From Setaria digitata (lineage: Eukaryota > Nematoda > Chromadorea > Rhabditida > Setariidae): a stretch of 64,000 nucleotides of DNA. Under the pieces are notes generated by a model that saw only the letters and a list, made by a program, of their open reading frames with translations, was not told where the DNA came from and made no database searches. Where the stretch lies: positions 62,001 to 126,000 of the forward strand of contig RCAB01000025.1 in assembly GCA_003640385.1 (NCBI GenBank). The letters are read 5' to 3'. Within the stretch, counting starts at the first letter, position 1; each line of letters begins with the position of its first letter. Positions 1 to 13,440 of this stretch are shown piece after piece. Position numbers and translations under genes: made by a program.

Positions 1-7
1 TCTTTAC

Positions 8-3000
8 CTGGTAAATGATAAGCTGCTCATACTTATCAACATTATCATAAGTGCTATACGTGGGACAAACGATTTCCATTGAATCCATGGCATCTACTTC
101 AATAAAGGCTGCCCCAGCACCAATTTCTGCATCCTGTGGGAAGAGCGAACGATCAGTAAATCTGCAACAGATTCCAAAGCAAATAAAAGTAACATCTTTT
201 TCCTACATCTTATTGCCTAACATGTTTCATCTCAAATAAGAAAAAAAGCGTTTAAAATGCAATAAAATCAAAATTTATTGGTAGGACTTCCGAAATTTTT
301 CCTAAAGTAGCAGCAACAACCAATGACGGAAATATGCGAATACTGAAACATTTCGTGCTTCTTTCCATTAAATTTTTGTTTGAGTAAACCACAGCAAGTA
401 GAGGTACTAACCTATTTTAGTTAATATTGTCAAATTATCAACTATTATTTATAAAATGTAACTTGATTGGTAAAATACCGTCAACCTATTACCTCATATT
501 TTAATATATTTAAAGTATGTTTTATGATGACACTGATGTTTTTCAATTAATTATTCATATAAGATATTCAGATAAGAAGTGACGTTAAAAAATAAGCAAA
601 TCAGTAGTAAGTCATAGGAAAAACAAGAAAAAAATCTAGAAATTCCAACAGTTTCCTTCAGAAATTTAAAGGAGGCTTGCAGTATGTTGGTAAATATTGT
701 GTTCACTTCAAATGAATGTTGCCAGCAAGTTGAACGAAAAGACTGTAAGGATCTGAATAAGAAAACGTTAAATTGTTATTATAAGACAATTGGAACATCT
801 GCAAGGCTGTTTATACAATACATTATTTTTCATTTCAATCAAATAACAAAAGCATCATTATCTGATATTAATTTGCCTAAATACAACAATAACTCTCCCA
901 TATCCTCCTCTGATCATGAATGTTTTAATCTTATTTATTACCTCAGTCAATCTTTTGCTGCTAAATATGACTGCGTGTTATTTAAATAATTTTAAATTAA
1001 AATTAAAAACGAGTTATATATAAAAAAAGCCAGGAATAAATTTGCTGTTCTGAATAGGAGTAAACAAATTACCGTCGTCCAACAACCTAATAAGTTTCAG
1101 CGTTACCATTAATCAGTCAGCTATCCAACATGATAATGAATAAATGCAACAGACAATCCGTAAACAAAATCCACCTGTGTAGAAAATTAATCTACCAAAA
1201 TCTTCTCGCGAAAGTTGTAAATTTCTGATTTCTCATTACTGTTATTTCGCAACAAATATAGAATAGGATCAGTAACATAACCTTTTAAATTCATCATCAA
1301 TGCGATGATTGTAGTTGAAAAATTTGCTGAAAAATATCAATACTCTCTGTCTATATTACAGTGACAACCATTATACCAATTTGAAAAACAGTTTCATATC
1401 TAATCCCAAGATATTTTGATTTTTCTTCTGAAAAAAAATTTATCGTTCTGGACGAAAATTTTAAGTTATTTACGAAAACTCACTCTAAGCTGATCTTTTA
1501 AATATTACCCTCTACTTTTTTTCGTTGTATCTATTAATTAATTTCGAAAATTTTATGGGTAAATAGAAACAATATCATCAGAAATTTAGTTCATGATGAT
1601 GGATTATCCTTAATAAATAACCCCTTGATTGGAAAACAGAGTTATCTTGGGAGGAAGTGAAGCTAAAATATCGATAATAATGCGAGGTAATAGAAATACT
1701 AGGTTCTGAAGACTTGGATACCCATGTCCTAGATTACATGGTGAAAACAACGAGATGGAGGAGAACAATAAAAGGAAGCAATGACCGCGCAATATTACAG
1801 ATAATTTAGCCAATTTAATGAGTGTGTCCTCAGCATCTCAAAAAGATAAACAAGCCAGATGGAGAAGGTTATGGAGAGATTACTCTACTGGATATATCAG
1901 ATATGAGCAGAGCCTCCATATTCCGATTCTTATCATGTAAATACCTTACTTGGCTCAATTACATCATCTCCTCTAAAACCTTCACTGTTGCGAATTTTAG
2001 AATATGATTCATATTCAGAACCAACAAGAAGTCTCTTTTTCTATCACACTGAAATTCATGTTTGAATTCCAGCTTGTTTTACATCTCTTACTACTGTCAG
2101 AACACTGTATCCAGAACATACTATTCGTTTCCGTGTCAGGATGGAAAAAACGTTTTATTGAATTTCTCTATTATGCCGTAAAAATACGTGAGTCTGAACA
2201 TCGTGTTTCGGTCTTCTCGTTTTTTTTCCCGATACTTTGTCCATGAATAATCACTAAACATCGATGATCATAGAGTACCTCAATTTTTTTGTTTCATATA
2301 TTACATGTTTCGCATATTTTGTCGCGATTGCTCTGTAGCTAAGAAGGCTTAGTTTGTTTAGCTTAGCCTAGGTCCTTTTCAATAATTCTATTCTGTTCCC
2401 TATCACTTCCCGAAACCTATTATTTAAGGTAAAGAAAAATAAATAAATAAATGAGCGTTGTCTTAAAGATATTGGAATTTTTTTTTAAAAAGATATTCGA
2501 ATCTGCCAACAGGCAAAATTATCTTGGAACGCAGATACATACTCTATTAGCATTATGGAACCATTATAAATGAGTCCTGATACAGTATAAAACAAAAATG
2601 CAATTAACAATCGAGAGGTACATCACACCTTGTCCACCTTTTTTTTAAATAGTTACTAGTGAGCACCATTTATTTTAATAAACTCAACCATTCAACCAAA
2701 TATTCGCAGTCTCTCTCTACGACTTGGATATTTTCATAATTATCAGCAGAAACTTCTCAATTTCAAAATTGCCACCCATGTTTTCTGTTGCAGCTAAAAT
2801 AAAATAAGAGATATGCCAACCCCCTTTCTCCTTTTTTCTCAAGGTCAGAACTATTTCAAAATATGCCATATTTTAATTCCACTAATGTATGCTTCATAAA
2901 AGCGATTCGCCTAGCTCATTGGAACAAACTAGCAGTAGCCGTTTTAACTATAATTGATTGCCCTTGGTCGGACTTATACACCAGCAACTAATTATCAGAA

Positions 3001-6000
3001 GGAATAATGGTATAACACCCTTCTTAAATCACGTGTAGAACTAGTAAATACTCAGACCGCTTGTCTTGTCGATTTTTTTTTTTTTTTTTAAGGTTAACAG
3101 CCATATCTTCAATATCAAGGAGTGTAACATGAAGTTTAAAAGATCTTCAGAAATGACAACATGATATTTGAAAGAACTGCAGGAGTTCCAACTACTACTT
3201 CTGAAAATTCTCTGTTTTAAGGCCTACTTTCCTCAGTAAAAAATAGTTTTGAAGGACAAGGAAGATCCAAGGCCGAGTCTTATTTCAGTAATTATTCAAT
3301 TATTTTTTTTTTTTACTATCACTTCAAGATTCCACTGTGAGCTTCTTTCGCCATAATTTTTGAACTACACCTAATTTTCTAACATTCTCCAGCCAGTTAC
3401 TTTCCCTTTCCATATAAATTAAATGAATTTGCGATCTAGACAAACAAAATTCTCACGCTATAAAGGCTGCGATATTGAGTCGGACACCCTATGAAGTATT
3501 CATAACGATGTCACCCAACAGCTCGATATACATATCCGCCTTTAATCCACAGTCTAATATCGAGCAAACTCTTCAACCTCATTAACATACCTTTCTGTCA
3601 TTCATTACACCATCAATAACGATCAAAATATATGGACATCGTTCCAACTCATACGCATAGAGAAGCTAAAAGGGACTTAATTTACATTTAAATTAATAAT
3701 TGAGTCATGAAGAAAGAGTATTAGAATTATTACTGCAAAATTCAAATCTGAAATGATTCCCCATGTTTCAAATCATTCAAATCCATTATGATAGCTGGCT
3801 ATCTTTCAAAACATGTGATACGATGTTTTCAGACAGATATTTCAATTTTAAAGAACACCTCGGTCCACTCGAATTCTTTCCGCTTTCAGGACATCTTGGA
3901 GAAAGCCACTGCTACTTTGTGATAACTCTAAATCTTTTCACTATTATTCATTATCAGGTCTAGAAGTAATTAATTTATGATAATGACCCATTCTTTGGGG
4001 TGACGTCAATGATAATTTCATTGAAAAATGCCAATGGCAGCAGCTGGAGAACTAAACAAGTTCCGGGATGGGGAAATATACATTCGACAGTACGGTAAGT
4101 GTCATACCGAACTGCAGAAAGCAATCACTTTTAACTGATGCGATGCACTTCTAGATGACATTTCACAAATCCTTTTTGACAACCAATCATCATCGATTAT
4201 AACATTTTTCGGTGGTCCTGTAATATTGCTCTTTGCCCTTAAAACCGCAGTCACAAATAGTGACGGCCAACGCTTGAATGGGAAGAAACTGCAAGCTGGA
4301 TTGTCTTTTCTTCAATTAACAATAAATCTTTGTTGGAAAGTCTCTACACCATCTGCTAGAATTGTAAAATGTCACTTTTTTCTTGTCCTTTTGAATTCGG
4401 AAGCATCACTTTCATTTCACTTCAACAGAAAATATCAGCAACCTCAGCGGATATTCCACAGATCGGATATCTAACTCAAGTAAGGATCATTTAGGTCAAC
4501 TGCGCTTATCTCGATTTGCCCAGTTTCATACAATTTCAGTTCAAATTTAAATATTATAACAGAATAGCAGATATTCACAAGTCTTTAGAATAACAACATT
4601 AAGGGTATTTGCAATAAAGAAAATCTGAATTAAAATAGATTTACTTAACCTCAAACTGCTTCACAAACGCTACATACCAAGGTGTATCCATCACTTTATT
4701 AGTTACGTCAGGCAATAGGCAGGCGTATCATAAATGATCATTATCCTCCCACTTCTACGTCAAATAATGAAAACTGTTGAAAATCATAAAAGATCCCAAT
4801 AGGAAGAGTACACTACTAAATGTGATCTTGAAGTTAAGCCCCCTACTTCAACGTATCTATTTTTTATTCAGTGTTTCCAGTAGCCTCATTCACTATTTTA
4901 AATGACCACTGGTATATAAAGAGATTGAACTAGGAGAAACTTTAGACTTAACCTTGAATCCTAAAATTTTTTTCGCTTCACATCAACAGGTCGCAACAGC
5001 ATGAGTCAACAGATAAATGAAATTCAACAGACACAAACATTCGGATTTAAGACCACTTAAATTCCTGGGCATCATCGGCTCTAGAAAAAAAAGATAAAAT
5101 TTTGTTGAAGATTCAGAAATTTCACGAAAATTTTGCTAGATTGATGGCTGCATTCACTAAGCCATTCCGTACCGGGTCACTTGGTCGTAACCCATTCCTT
5201 CCTCCAAACAATAACAAGCGATTAACGAGTATTCGGTGCTTGAAAAGGATCGATTTGCATAAATGTAACCACCTCAGTGGGAATATATCTCATAAAAAAT
5301 ATAAAACAATGAAAGTGTGCATCCTGACCTTTTCACACCAGTGGCCTTTTAAACGCTTACAAATGCTAATTAACTACAGCTATTCATTCTGGTGCTATCG
5401 TAACGGATGCATCAGGAATGAAGTGGGAATTAGTGTGGAAAAAAAAAAGTGATCCAGCAGGAAATATGCAACAGTTTCCTATATGTGATACTGACAAGTA
5501 TAAGAAAAATTCTAAAATTCATTAACACCTCTCCTCATTCCAAACATGGGGCGGCCACCAACAAATAAAAAAGTTAGTGATATAATATCAGCAGGAAAAT
5601 TTCCACTGCTTCCCATCTTCATTTTTTTCTTAAATTCTAATAAGAATCGGCTATTTCTAAAAATTTATGTAGCCGAAGGTATTTATTTTACATCAACCAC
5701 ACTTTTTTTCATTTTGTTCCATTATCCAGGCTTGCCCAGGTTTTTAAATAAATTCAATACAACCTGCCAAATTGTCCCATATTCATTTCACATTAGTTAA
5801 CTGCATACAGCTCCTTTAAAAAATGAAATAGATCAACTATTTCTAAAAATCTCAAACTTCGAATGTTTTTAATGGATTTCTGAATGACCAGACTTCTTCG
5901 CTCTCTGATTTGTTGTCTTTCTCAAATTTCGGAGTCACGTATTTAATTTTGACATGCACTATATTAGAGCTATGTGTTTCTCATGAACTCCATTATTTGA

Positions 6001-7299
6001 AACTTTCTATTGCACCATGTAGTAATGAGAAGTCAAACTTCACAACTCACGGTGAAGCACAGGACTTCGAACAACAGTTCCTACAGTTCTAAAAATTTAA
6101 TCAAAGTGCCAAATTATCTTCTGGCATAGGTTCCCCTTTTTATGATTTCAAAAGGAACTGATCTTTACAGTGGTAAGTAATGTAGTAATGCATAAAATAG
6201 AGATGTAAGGTCATCAAAAGATGTGAATGTCTCTGGTACTTTCAGTAATCCGAATCAAATTACTTTCGAGGCGAAGATGGCTTAAATAAAGAGAGGGAAA
6301 AAGCAGAGGGCGAAGAAAAGGTCATCACATAGTCACTAAGCCACTCCATTCCCGAATTCCCCGACCCCTCTGCTTGGCCTTCATCAATTAGACGAGAGAT
6401 AATCGGTTCATCGGACCATTTTTCACAACGACACAACCTATTTCACTCCTTACAAATTGATACCAAACAAGCACTTCCGGCTCCCATTTGTTCACTTTAA
6501 TCCTCGTCATTGAAGGCTTTCTTATTATGTATACGGGTGAAAAAGTCCCTCAAACCCTCAAACAACATATATTAAAAGTTTAAATTCTGAAGCTTCGTAT
6601 TAACTGCAACACTGCTCTGAGTTTTGCTCACGGAACGCATCTAAGCGAACCAAATCGGACAAATCTAATCATATATATTATATATATATATAAAGAAGTG
6701 TCTTACATTAACAGTTGACATTCGCCGGAGAAGTTACTTGAAAATAATATATTATAAACAAAGGCTGTTGCGTAGATTAATACTGCATTATAAAAGCGTA
6801 GAATGAGGTTTGTTGCGAAAGTGAAACATAAACAAAAGCCCAAAAATAATAATTAAATCTCGTCGGCTGAGTTTGTACTATTATTATTACACTATTATGT
6901 TGATAATTTTTAAACTATGCATCGAAAATTCCACTATTTCCATTATTCGATTCTTTAATTCCTTTATAATAGAGTTCTCCGAATTTCACAAAGTGCTGCT
7001 TTTCCTGAAGTTGATTCTTTTCCTGCTTCCAACTTATTTAGCGCTCGCGCAGTTATGTGCTACGGTATATGTATTCATTCCCTGTCACTTTTCATTATAT
7101 GACATGACATTCATGGCTAGTGAGAGCAATGATCAAAGGAAGGTCCACTTAGAAATCCCTACCCGATTCTGATCGCAGATGTTCCTGAATCCTCGTCACT
7201 TCTTTTTTCAGGAATAATCCGGGATTTGTGAACAGAAACACACTGTAATTAAACAGAGAAAAAAGGATGTTCCCAGTTTTCAATCCTAGGAAAGGTCTT

Positions 7300-7339
<40 letters not shown>

Positions 7340-10300
7340 TTATATTTATTAAATGGCAGTACAATGCACTAATATTATATTAATTTTTATTAGTAATATT
7401 TTTACGTGATCTATGAACCTGTACTCAGGAAAAATGAAAGCGGCCGGTCTGGTAGTACTGATATCATGTTGACATCAGGAATCTATTTATATAATACTAA
7501 TAATAGTTTTAGTTGCTGGAGATTATGCCGTAATACGGTAACAATATCATCTACAGGTCAAAAGAACCGAATAGGCTCTAGGGAAGAAATGTTTCCGAAA
7601 TAATACCCAAGAGAGGGTAAAAAAAAAAGAAAAGAAAAGGTTTAAGGATGATGAGGCCGGATGACCTTCAGCAAATAAAGTAATAACCGTCAGTGAAGCG
7701 AACCAGACGCCAACTACGTATCAAACTCAGTCCTCATTCACCCTATACGGCTACTAGTGAATTGTGATTAAAGAATTTCGATATCGTCAGGATATGTGCG
7801 CGTATGTGTTGGACTTAGAGATGAATGAATCCCTCACCTGAGTAACGAATAAAACGAGAGCTGAGTAATAGGGTAGTCAGTAGTTTGCCTCCATAGTTAC
7901 GTGATATGGCGATCGGATATGGCTGAAGCTGAAGGTAATCTGTTATGCCGACAAAACGCCATCAATTTAAAGTTATGCCTCGTTTCATTTCATTTCATCC
8001 TTTTGTGTACACTTTCATACAGAACAAATATAGTTTTCAGAATGGAACGTAACAGCAGCTGGTCATTGCATGATACATACGTCTAACAATGCCTATTAAA
8101 TGGGCAGGAACTAATGATATTAAGCATTTCACGCTTTCTTGATTTTACCACTTCCGGCTCAACACAACCATTGCCCACCTTTCCTTACCTCTTCTCCCAT
8201 TCCTCCCGCTGTCTCGTCTGGGGTAAGTAATATTACTTTAAAATCGACTGCTATTCATAAATAGAAGGTGGAAGTGAGAGAATTGCCAGAGATATGACCA
8301 ACTTTTATAAAGTAAAAAAGTAAACTCAGAGCTCGTTGAATCAACATGAAATTTAGAAATCAGCAATCAGTTTATAAACCATCAACAAACTGGAATCGAG
8401 TAAGTAGAAGAGATATGGTTCGATTAGGATTTGATAAAGCAATGCGCATTGGATGGCATAAAAAAAAGACAAAATGGATGAATGAGAGATAGATGAAATG
8501 GATGGATGGTACTACTCGTTCCTGATTGTCCCTTTGATTAGAGGGAAGGACTGCTTCTGAACTGTTTACAATTAATCATTGCGTGTCATCAGTTTTCATC
8601 GTTCGATGAAACATTCCCTTCCCACTTATCTGACGGTTCTATTTAGCAGCAATTCAAAGCAATTCCAATTCGTTTCTTTCTATGGAATAAACCATTTCAG
8701 AAATCGTTAATTACGACAAAGCATCTCATCGCTTCATTAATTCCAAATTTTAATCTATTATTTATAAGCAATGAGATAGCTCCTTGCCATGTATCTGTCC
8801 GGAGAGACGACGACAGATACACTGTGTTCAGTCAGTGACGAGAAAAAAGTGCAGTAAATAAGTGGGAGAAGAGATGATAAACAAAGAGGTGGATGAGAGC
8901 TGGAACAAATAGCTGAAGTAAAGAGTGTAAGCTAAAAGATACGGTGCCGGCACCGCACTGTCCAAATAGCAGAAGTTGGGAGATTTAGCTGTAAAGTAGC
9001 GGACATTATGCTTCCACGTGATTAACTCACGTAAGTGCGTAAAATGTGTTACTCACGAAGGAATTTCTATTCTGAACATGCGCAGGGAATAAACGTCTGG
9101 CAGCAGCAAAGTTCACCTTAAAACTTCATGCTGATTAGGGAGTGGAAGTTTCTATTCTGACAGAAAATGAGTATCATCCAAAGGGTAGATGACAGAGGAG
9201 GAGCACTTCCTGATAGATGCCGCTGATCCAGGAATAGCCCACATACAAGCAAGATGAAGAACTCGTCAACAACTGAATCTTTAGTCTGATATGTCGTAAG
9301 AATGAAACTGATAATATTTATATTGCTTCTTAACCGTTACAAAATCAAAGTAACGAAAAGTTAAAATCTCAAAACTACCGTTCAATCTGTTCCAGGAAGA
9401 ATGTAATCTTCATTATTTTATGTCCTACAATTAACGTAGAAAAGGAATTAGCTTTATCTATTTCAACACGATATTTAGTAAGTTGAAAATTTTCTTAGCA
9501 GAGAGAAGAAGGAATAGAGAGAACTGGAACCACGTGGAAAAGGTCAATACCAGGAGTTCGAATGCATAACTTGGATGCAGTCATCCTGTATCAAACGAAG
9601 TCGATCTCAACCTTGGCACAAGTGTTTGTGGAGGCCAAAGAGTAAGTTTCTATAGATGTCAGAGATAGTCAGAATGTAATTTATGTGTTGACTGATACCA
9701 CCTCACTGCTTAATTCAGCCTAACCTCATTCATTTCAAACAAAACATTTTCTTTTCTCAAAATGTATGTTCCCTTTGATATCTGAATCTAATTCAGGAGT
9801 AATTCTAAAACAGCACAAAGTTCTGATAAATAGAACCTTCGAGTTACAGTACCATACATCTGTCAACGTTGTGATTCTAGGGGTCCTTTCAATAGGGTTT
9901 TAACGATAAACCCCACTTGAAAGGAAATGCAATCTGCTATTTTTTTTTTTTTTTTTTTTTTCTTAAATGAAAAGCTAATAAGATGGCAACGACTTCACGA
10001 TACCGCAGATTTGAAATTGACACGCAAAATCCAGTCAACGCTGAACAGTGACAGATGCTTCGTGTATAATTATCGATAATTTGAGTTTCACTTTCATGTC
10101 TTAGAAGGAATTTTATATGAAGTATAGAATCATTGAATAATTATTAATTACACACAGCACTCCCTGTCTGTCTCTTCTCAAAATGTTATTGAAATATATA
10201 AAGAATTCAGGAAATTCTACCCATATTAGCTGATTAAATAAGACTACGTTTGCATACATTATTCTTATGATGAATTTTCAGTTAAGCAAATTAGTCGTAA

Positions 10301-11847
10301 GAAAGTAATGTATGCAAAATGACAAAATGAACCTTTTAGTATACAAGCGTTTTAAGTCAGTATTAATTAGTTTTGAATAGGGCAGTTTCATTGCGCCAAC
10401 AGCAAACTGCGGACAGTGCCAACTTTAGTTACCATATCATAAATGCATTGAGAAATTTGCGGAGAAAATGTCGCAGGCATGATAATATTTCGGCGGAAGT
10501 GAAGAATGAAACGTTTCAAGAGATGCAATTTATATTTTTAGGAAACAGAAAAAGCAATTTTGTGGCAGAAACGAAATGACCAGTGCATTTTTCCAGTAGG
10601 ACTGAACGACGCCTTCCAATCAACTCCTTCTCTTCTTTGTCAAAGCTGACAAGCATTTTAGCACCATTACTTAATGCGTCGAACTGCAATAGGTGCGATA
10701 AGAAGACACATTTCATTTCATTTCCAGTAGCACATCCACCCACGATAATCCAATAATACCTCTATTATAGCACTCCTACCCAACGCTTAACACTCCACTT
10801 CATAATTTGATTTGAATAAACCACCTCTCCCTCTGGCTTCCCTGATGGAAGGACCACGCGGTTATCAATCACTGCCTTTTTAATTTATATCTACACTTAT
10901 AATGTTTATGACTCCAGCAATGCCTTCAGAAAGCCAACCTCAAACTACACTGTTTCAAATGGAATCGTTTGCTAGATATTAAAAACTGAATGTCACAACG
11001 CCTACTGACAAATGTCCGTATTGTTCACAGGAACGAACGGAATCACTTCCTAGAAATAATAGTTGGGTTACTTTTGAAATCATGTCACTTTTTGGAGGAA
11101 ATTTATTGCAATGTGTACTGGACCTAAAAAACATAATCCCTTTACTCCAAGGAAATGCCATTGGAAAAATTCTTCACGATCAAATTTTTTTTTGAAATGA
11201 ATTTTCATGTTAAGCCTGTATTCTTTGCCCTTAATTATCCAGTATTAGTTTGCTAGCTGTGGGAATTTATCGATCTTCACAGCGCTCACAGTATTTATAT
11301 CTCTTTACATGTGCTCAATCGATATGGGGAATAATTTCAAATTTACAACATTAAAATTACTTAGGAAAACGTCAGAAGCCTACTAATTAAACTGGTAGCA
11401 TGTATGAACTACACGGAATTAAATGGAAACGCAAACATGAAATTAAAAGTAAAATTAGTGGTTAGTCATAGCGTTGGATGTGAAAGAACGAAATTTGTTT
11501 CGAAATGAATTCTTTCAAATTGTGATCAAAAAATGAGTGATGCTGGAAACCGAACGCATCATTAGATGAAGTTGAAGGAAGATATAGCTTAACAAAAAAA
11601 CATTCGTGCATAAATTCATGCCTGTGCGGTCCATTTTTCCGGGAGAAATTCTCATTCCCCCTGGACACACTCATGTTTTTGCTGAAAAGAAAAATTTAAA
11701 TTTTATGAAAGAAACTAACAATGGATTTGAAGAATTCCAGTAAAGAGTCGGTAAGCGGCGTGCGGTCAAGAATTTCAAATTACAGAAGATAATGCATAAC
11801 TGAGTGACTGAGGTGATAAGTGACGACGCTGTCCACATCACATACAT
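8..11847 (-). CDS. Ephrin (Eph receptor ligand), 5' part; gene continues off the left edge
   Basis: Membrane-attached ligand of Eph receptor tyrosine kinases; in nematodes ephrins guide cell movement and axons. Two exons are seen. Exon 1 (11847-11716) encodes about 44 residues: a hydrophobic leader starting MYVMWTASS (or MWTASS, 11838), then RRLPTLYWNSSNPLL. YWNSSNP is the hallmark start of the mature ephrin ectodomain. Exon 2 (133-8, 42 codons) follows a CCCACAG acceptor, ends in CAG|GTAAAG, and contains SMEIVCPTYS and DKYEQLIIYQ, matching the ephrin strand with the first ectodomain Cys-Pro and the following strand. Joining them in phase 0 gives the spacing between the WNSSN motif and the CP motif normal for ephrins, but this needs a weak GTTTCT donor; the better GTTAGT donor at 11720 is in phase 2 and would need a microexon I did not find. 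The remaining cysteines and the GPI or TM end lie outside the window. Confidence 0.78.
7304..7337. repeat. (TA)n microsatellite
   Basis: About 17 uninterrupted TA units inside the ephrin first intron. A shorter AT tract lies near 6670-6692. Confidence 0.95.
9940..9961. repeat. T22 homopolymer
   Basis: A run of 22 T within the ephrin intron. Similar runs occur near 3068, 22701 and 45668. They could be A tails of minus-strand retrocopies or simple slippage tracts; no recognisable retrocopy adjoins this one. Confidence 0.9.
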
Positions 11848-13055
11848 ATATATATACAAGCGCACAACCGTGCTCCCGGCAGCCTCCACTCCACTTCACT
11901 TCACTCGATGCTTTCCCTGGAGTAATTGTTTATGAAATTAGTGGACAGCTCATTGTTTCTGCAATTTACTAGGCGAGTGACATCTGTGTCGACTTTACAG
12001 GTAATAAACAAGACCAACTGTACGAAATACCAGTACCTGTGTACCTAGTTGAAAGATTGCTAAATGTACCCTGTTTACCAATCTTTAACTGATCCGAACA
12101 CGCCTGAACTTACTAACTATAAGTTGCAACGAAGAAAGTGAAAAAAAAAAAGACCTATGAAAACATAGTAAAAATTTGCACGAGAAATCAGCGCAAGACA
12201 AGGGGTAAACAACAAATAACACACCGACTACTGTATTCGCCGAAGAACAATCTGTAATTACCATTGTCTCAAAACAATTATTCTTCACCTCGAAATACCG
12301 TCTACAAAGGAAGAAAGAAAGGGTTGAGTTCGGGACTTTGCCAGTTAAAAGGTTTCTTTCACATTTCAAACTGAATCAGGTGGACGATTTAATGAAATAA
12401 ACTCACTTTTGTCATGTCCCGGACTCAATTCTGTTATTACCTGAATTAAGACAGTTGACATTTCTATTCCATCATACTGATCTCAATAAAATCCATTAAA
12501 CACCTGAATTATGTTTCCACACAGCATAACATATTGTCTTTGTCTAAAGCTGTGGTGAGAAAAAAAAAATGAATGCTCATGGATATGTGGATATTTTTTA
12601 ATGAAGATTTTCAAAGAATAAAATTGGCTCAATCCATTTCATTTCTCTGCTTTTAGCTTTACTAAACCGTTAACATATGAACAAGATTATGCAAACATTA
12701 TAAGGGTTTACTCTCTGGTTAGCAATAAATCGCGAATCTAATAGATACAAGCCAATCGAAGAAAAAACATTTCTCATTAATGCTAAGTACTGTCCTGTAA
12801 CTGTTTTATGGAGTGTAGATTTAGAAGCATTTTGACTCCATACTATCAGTAAAATGAAGTCTCGAATGCTACATGCAAAAAGGAAATATGTGTTTCTAAC
12901 TTGATTCTAAATTTCATAATTTGAATGATGAGGTCCTGCATGAAGAGGGTGAAGAGAAGGAGAAGGGTAGACAAGAGTTTCTTGTTCGCCATCTGCAAAT
13001 AATCAGTTCAGAGAACATCAAGCAACAGGTTTCTAATTAAAAGAAGGAAAGCAGG

Positions 13056-13199
13056 ATGGACAAATTAGATGACCTAAGAATAGCAAATACAGGATCAGCT
13101 TGCGCAACAAAACGGAAAAGTGACACGAAAGGAAGCAGTAATCCACCGAACACTAGAAAACGGGACCGCGGACCCCAGTCCGTTCGACGGGTTCTTGCT
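13056..13199 (+). CDS. Possible orphan first coding exon (48 codons, basic, nuclear-type)
   Basis: An ATG preceded by an in-frame TAA opens 48 codons that end at a good donor, GCT|GTAAGG, in phase 0. The peptide starts MDKLDDLRIANTG and is rich in Lys, Arg, Ser and Pro (TKRKSDTKG and TRKRDRGPQSVRRV), resembling a disordered nuclear-localisation segment. No family is recognised and no certain partner exon follows before the CaMKII gene. It lies in the GC-rich island, whose higher GC alone lengthens open frames: two minus-strand frames of 88-96 codons overlap it. It could be a first exon of an unidentified gene or chance. Confidence 0.25.
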
Positions 13200-13257
13200 G
13201 TAAGGACTGGTGCACACACATATATACACATAAAATGGCAGATTTGACAAAAGGAGC

Positions 13258-13440
13258 GAGAGGGAAATGATGTAGCGCCAGTGCAGCGAGCGACAGAAAT
13301 GGGCGGCTCGTACAGCGCCGCCTTCATAGAGTGGGTTGGTGTTGGTCACCGCCTCTTCCATTGGTCATTAAGAGTTGCAGTTATCCTGGAGGTGAGCTGT
13401 TAACAACGGCATTGGGGGTGTTCCGGTGTGAGACACCGGC
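13258..13440. promoter_or_regulatory. GC-rich, CpG-containing island, possible ephrin promoter
   Basis: Unusually GC-rich for this window. It contains GGGCGG at 13301-13306, an ATTGG (CCAAT on the minus strand) at 13360-13364, and a perfect 7-bp stem with 3-base loop, CCGGTGT-GAG-ACACCGG, at 13423-13439. It is about 1.4-1.6 kb upstream of the minus-strand ephrin start. Function is inferred from composition and position only. Confidence 0.3.

Larger units (their letters stand above)
134..11715. other. Large first intron of the ephrin gene
   Basis: About 11.6 kb without a convincing gene on either strand. It holds T runs (about 3065-3090, a T22 run at 9940-9961), AT microsatellites near 6670 and 7304, a full CRE-type TGACGTCA at 4001-4008, and a 14-bp GC-rich palindrome at 8942-8955. 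Open frames here (for example 5102-5452 plus, 10516-10743 minus, 10373-10579 plus) match no family I know and lack a full set of splice signals. Confidence 0.6.

Noticed and set aside
8346..8492. Short plus-strand frame of 48 codons (MKFRNQQSVYKPSTNW and on)
   Set aside because: Looks protein-like but is short, unrecognised and lacks context in the ephrin intron.
9540..9580. GAGTTCGAATG, resembling a tRNA B box
   Set aside because: No matching A box, anticodon arm or acceptor stem could be folded around it.
10516..10743. Minus-strand exon-like frame after a TATTGCAG acceptor
   Set aside because: Composition is plausible, but it does not extend the ephrin model in phase, has no donor and matches no family.
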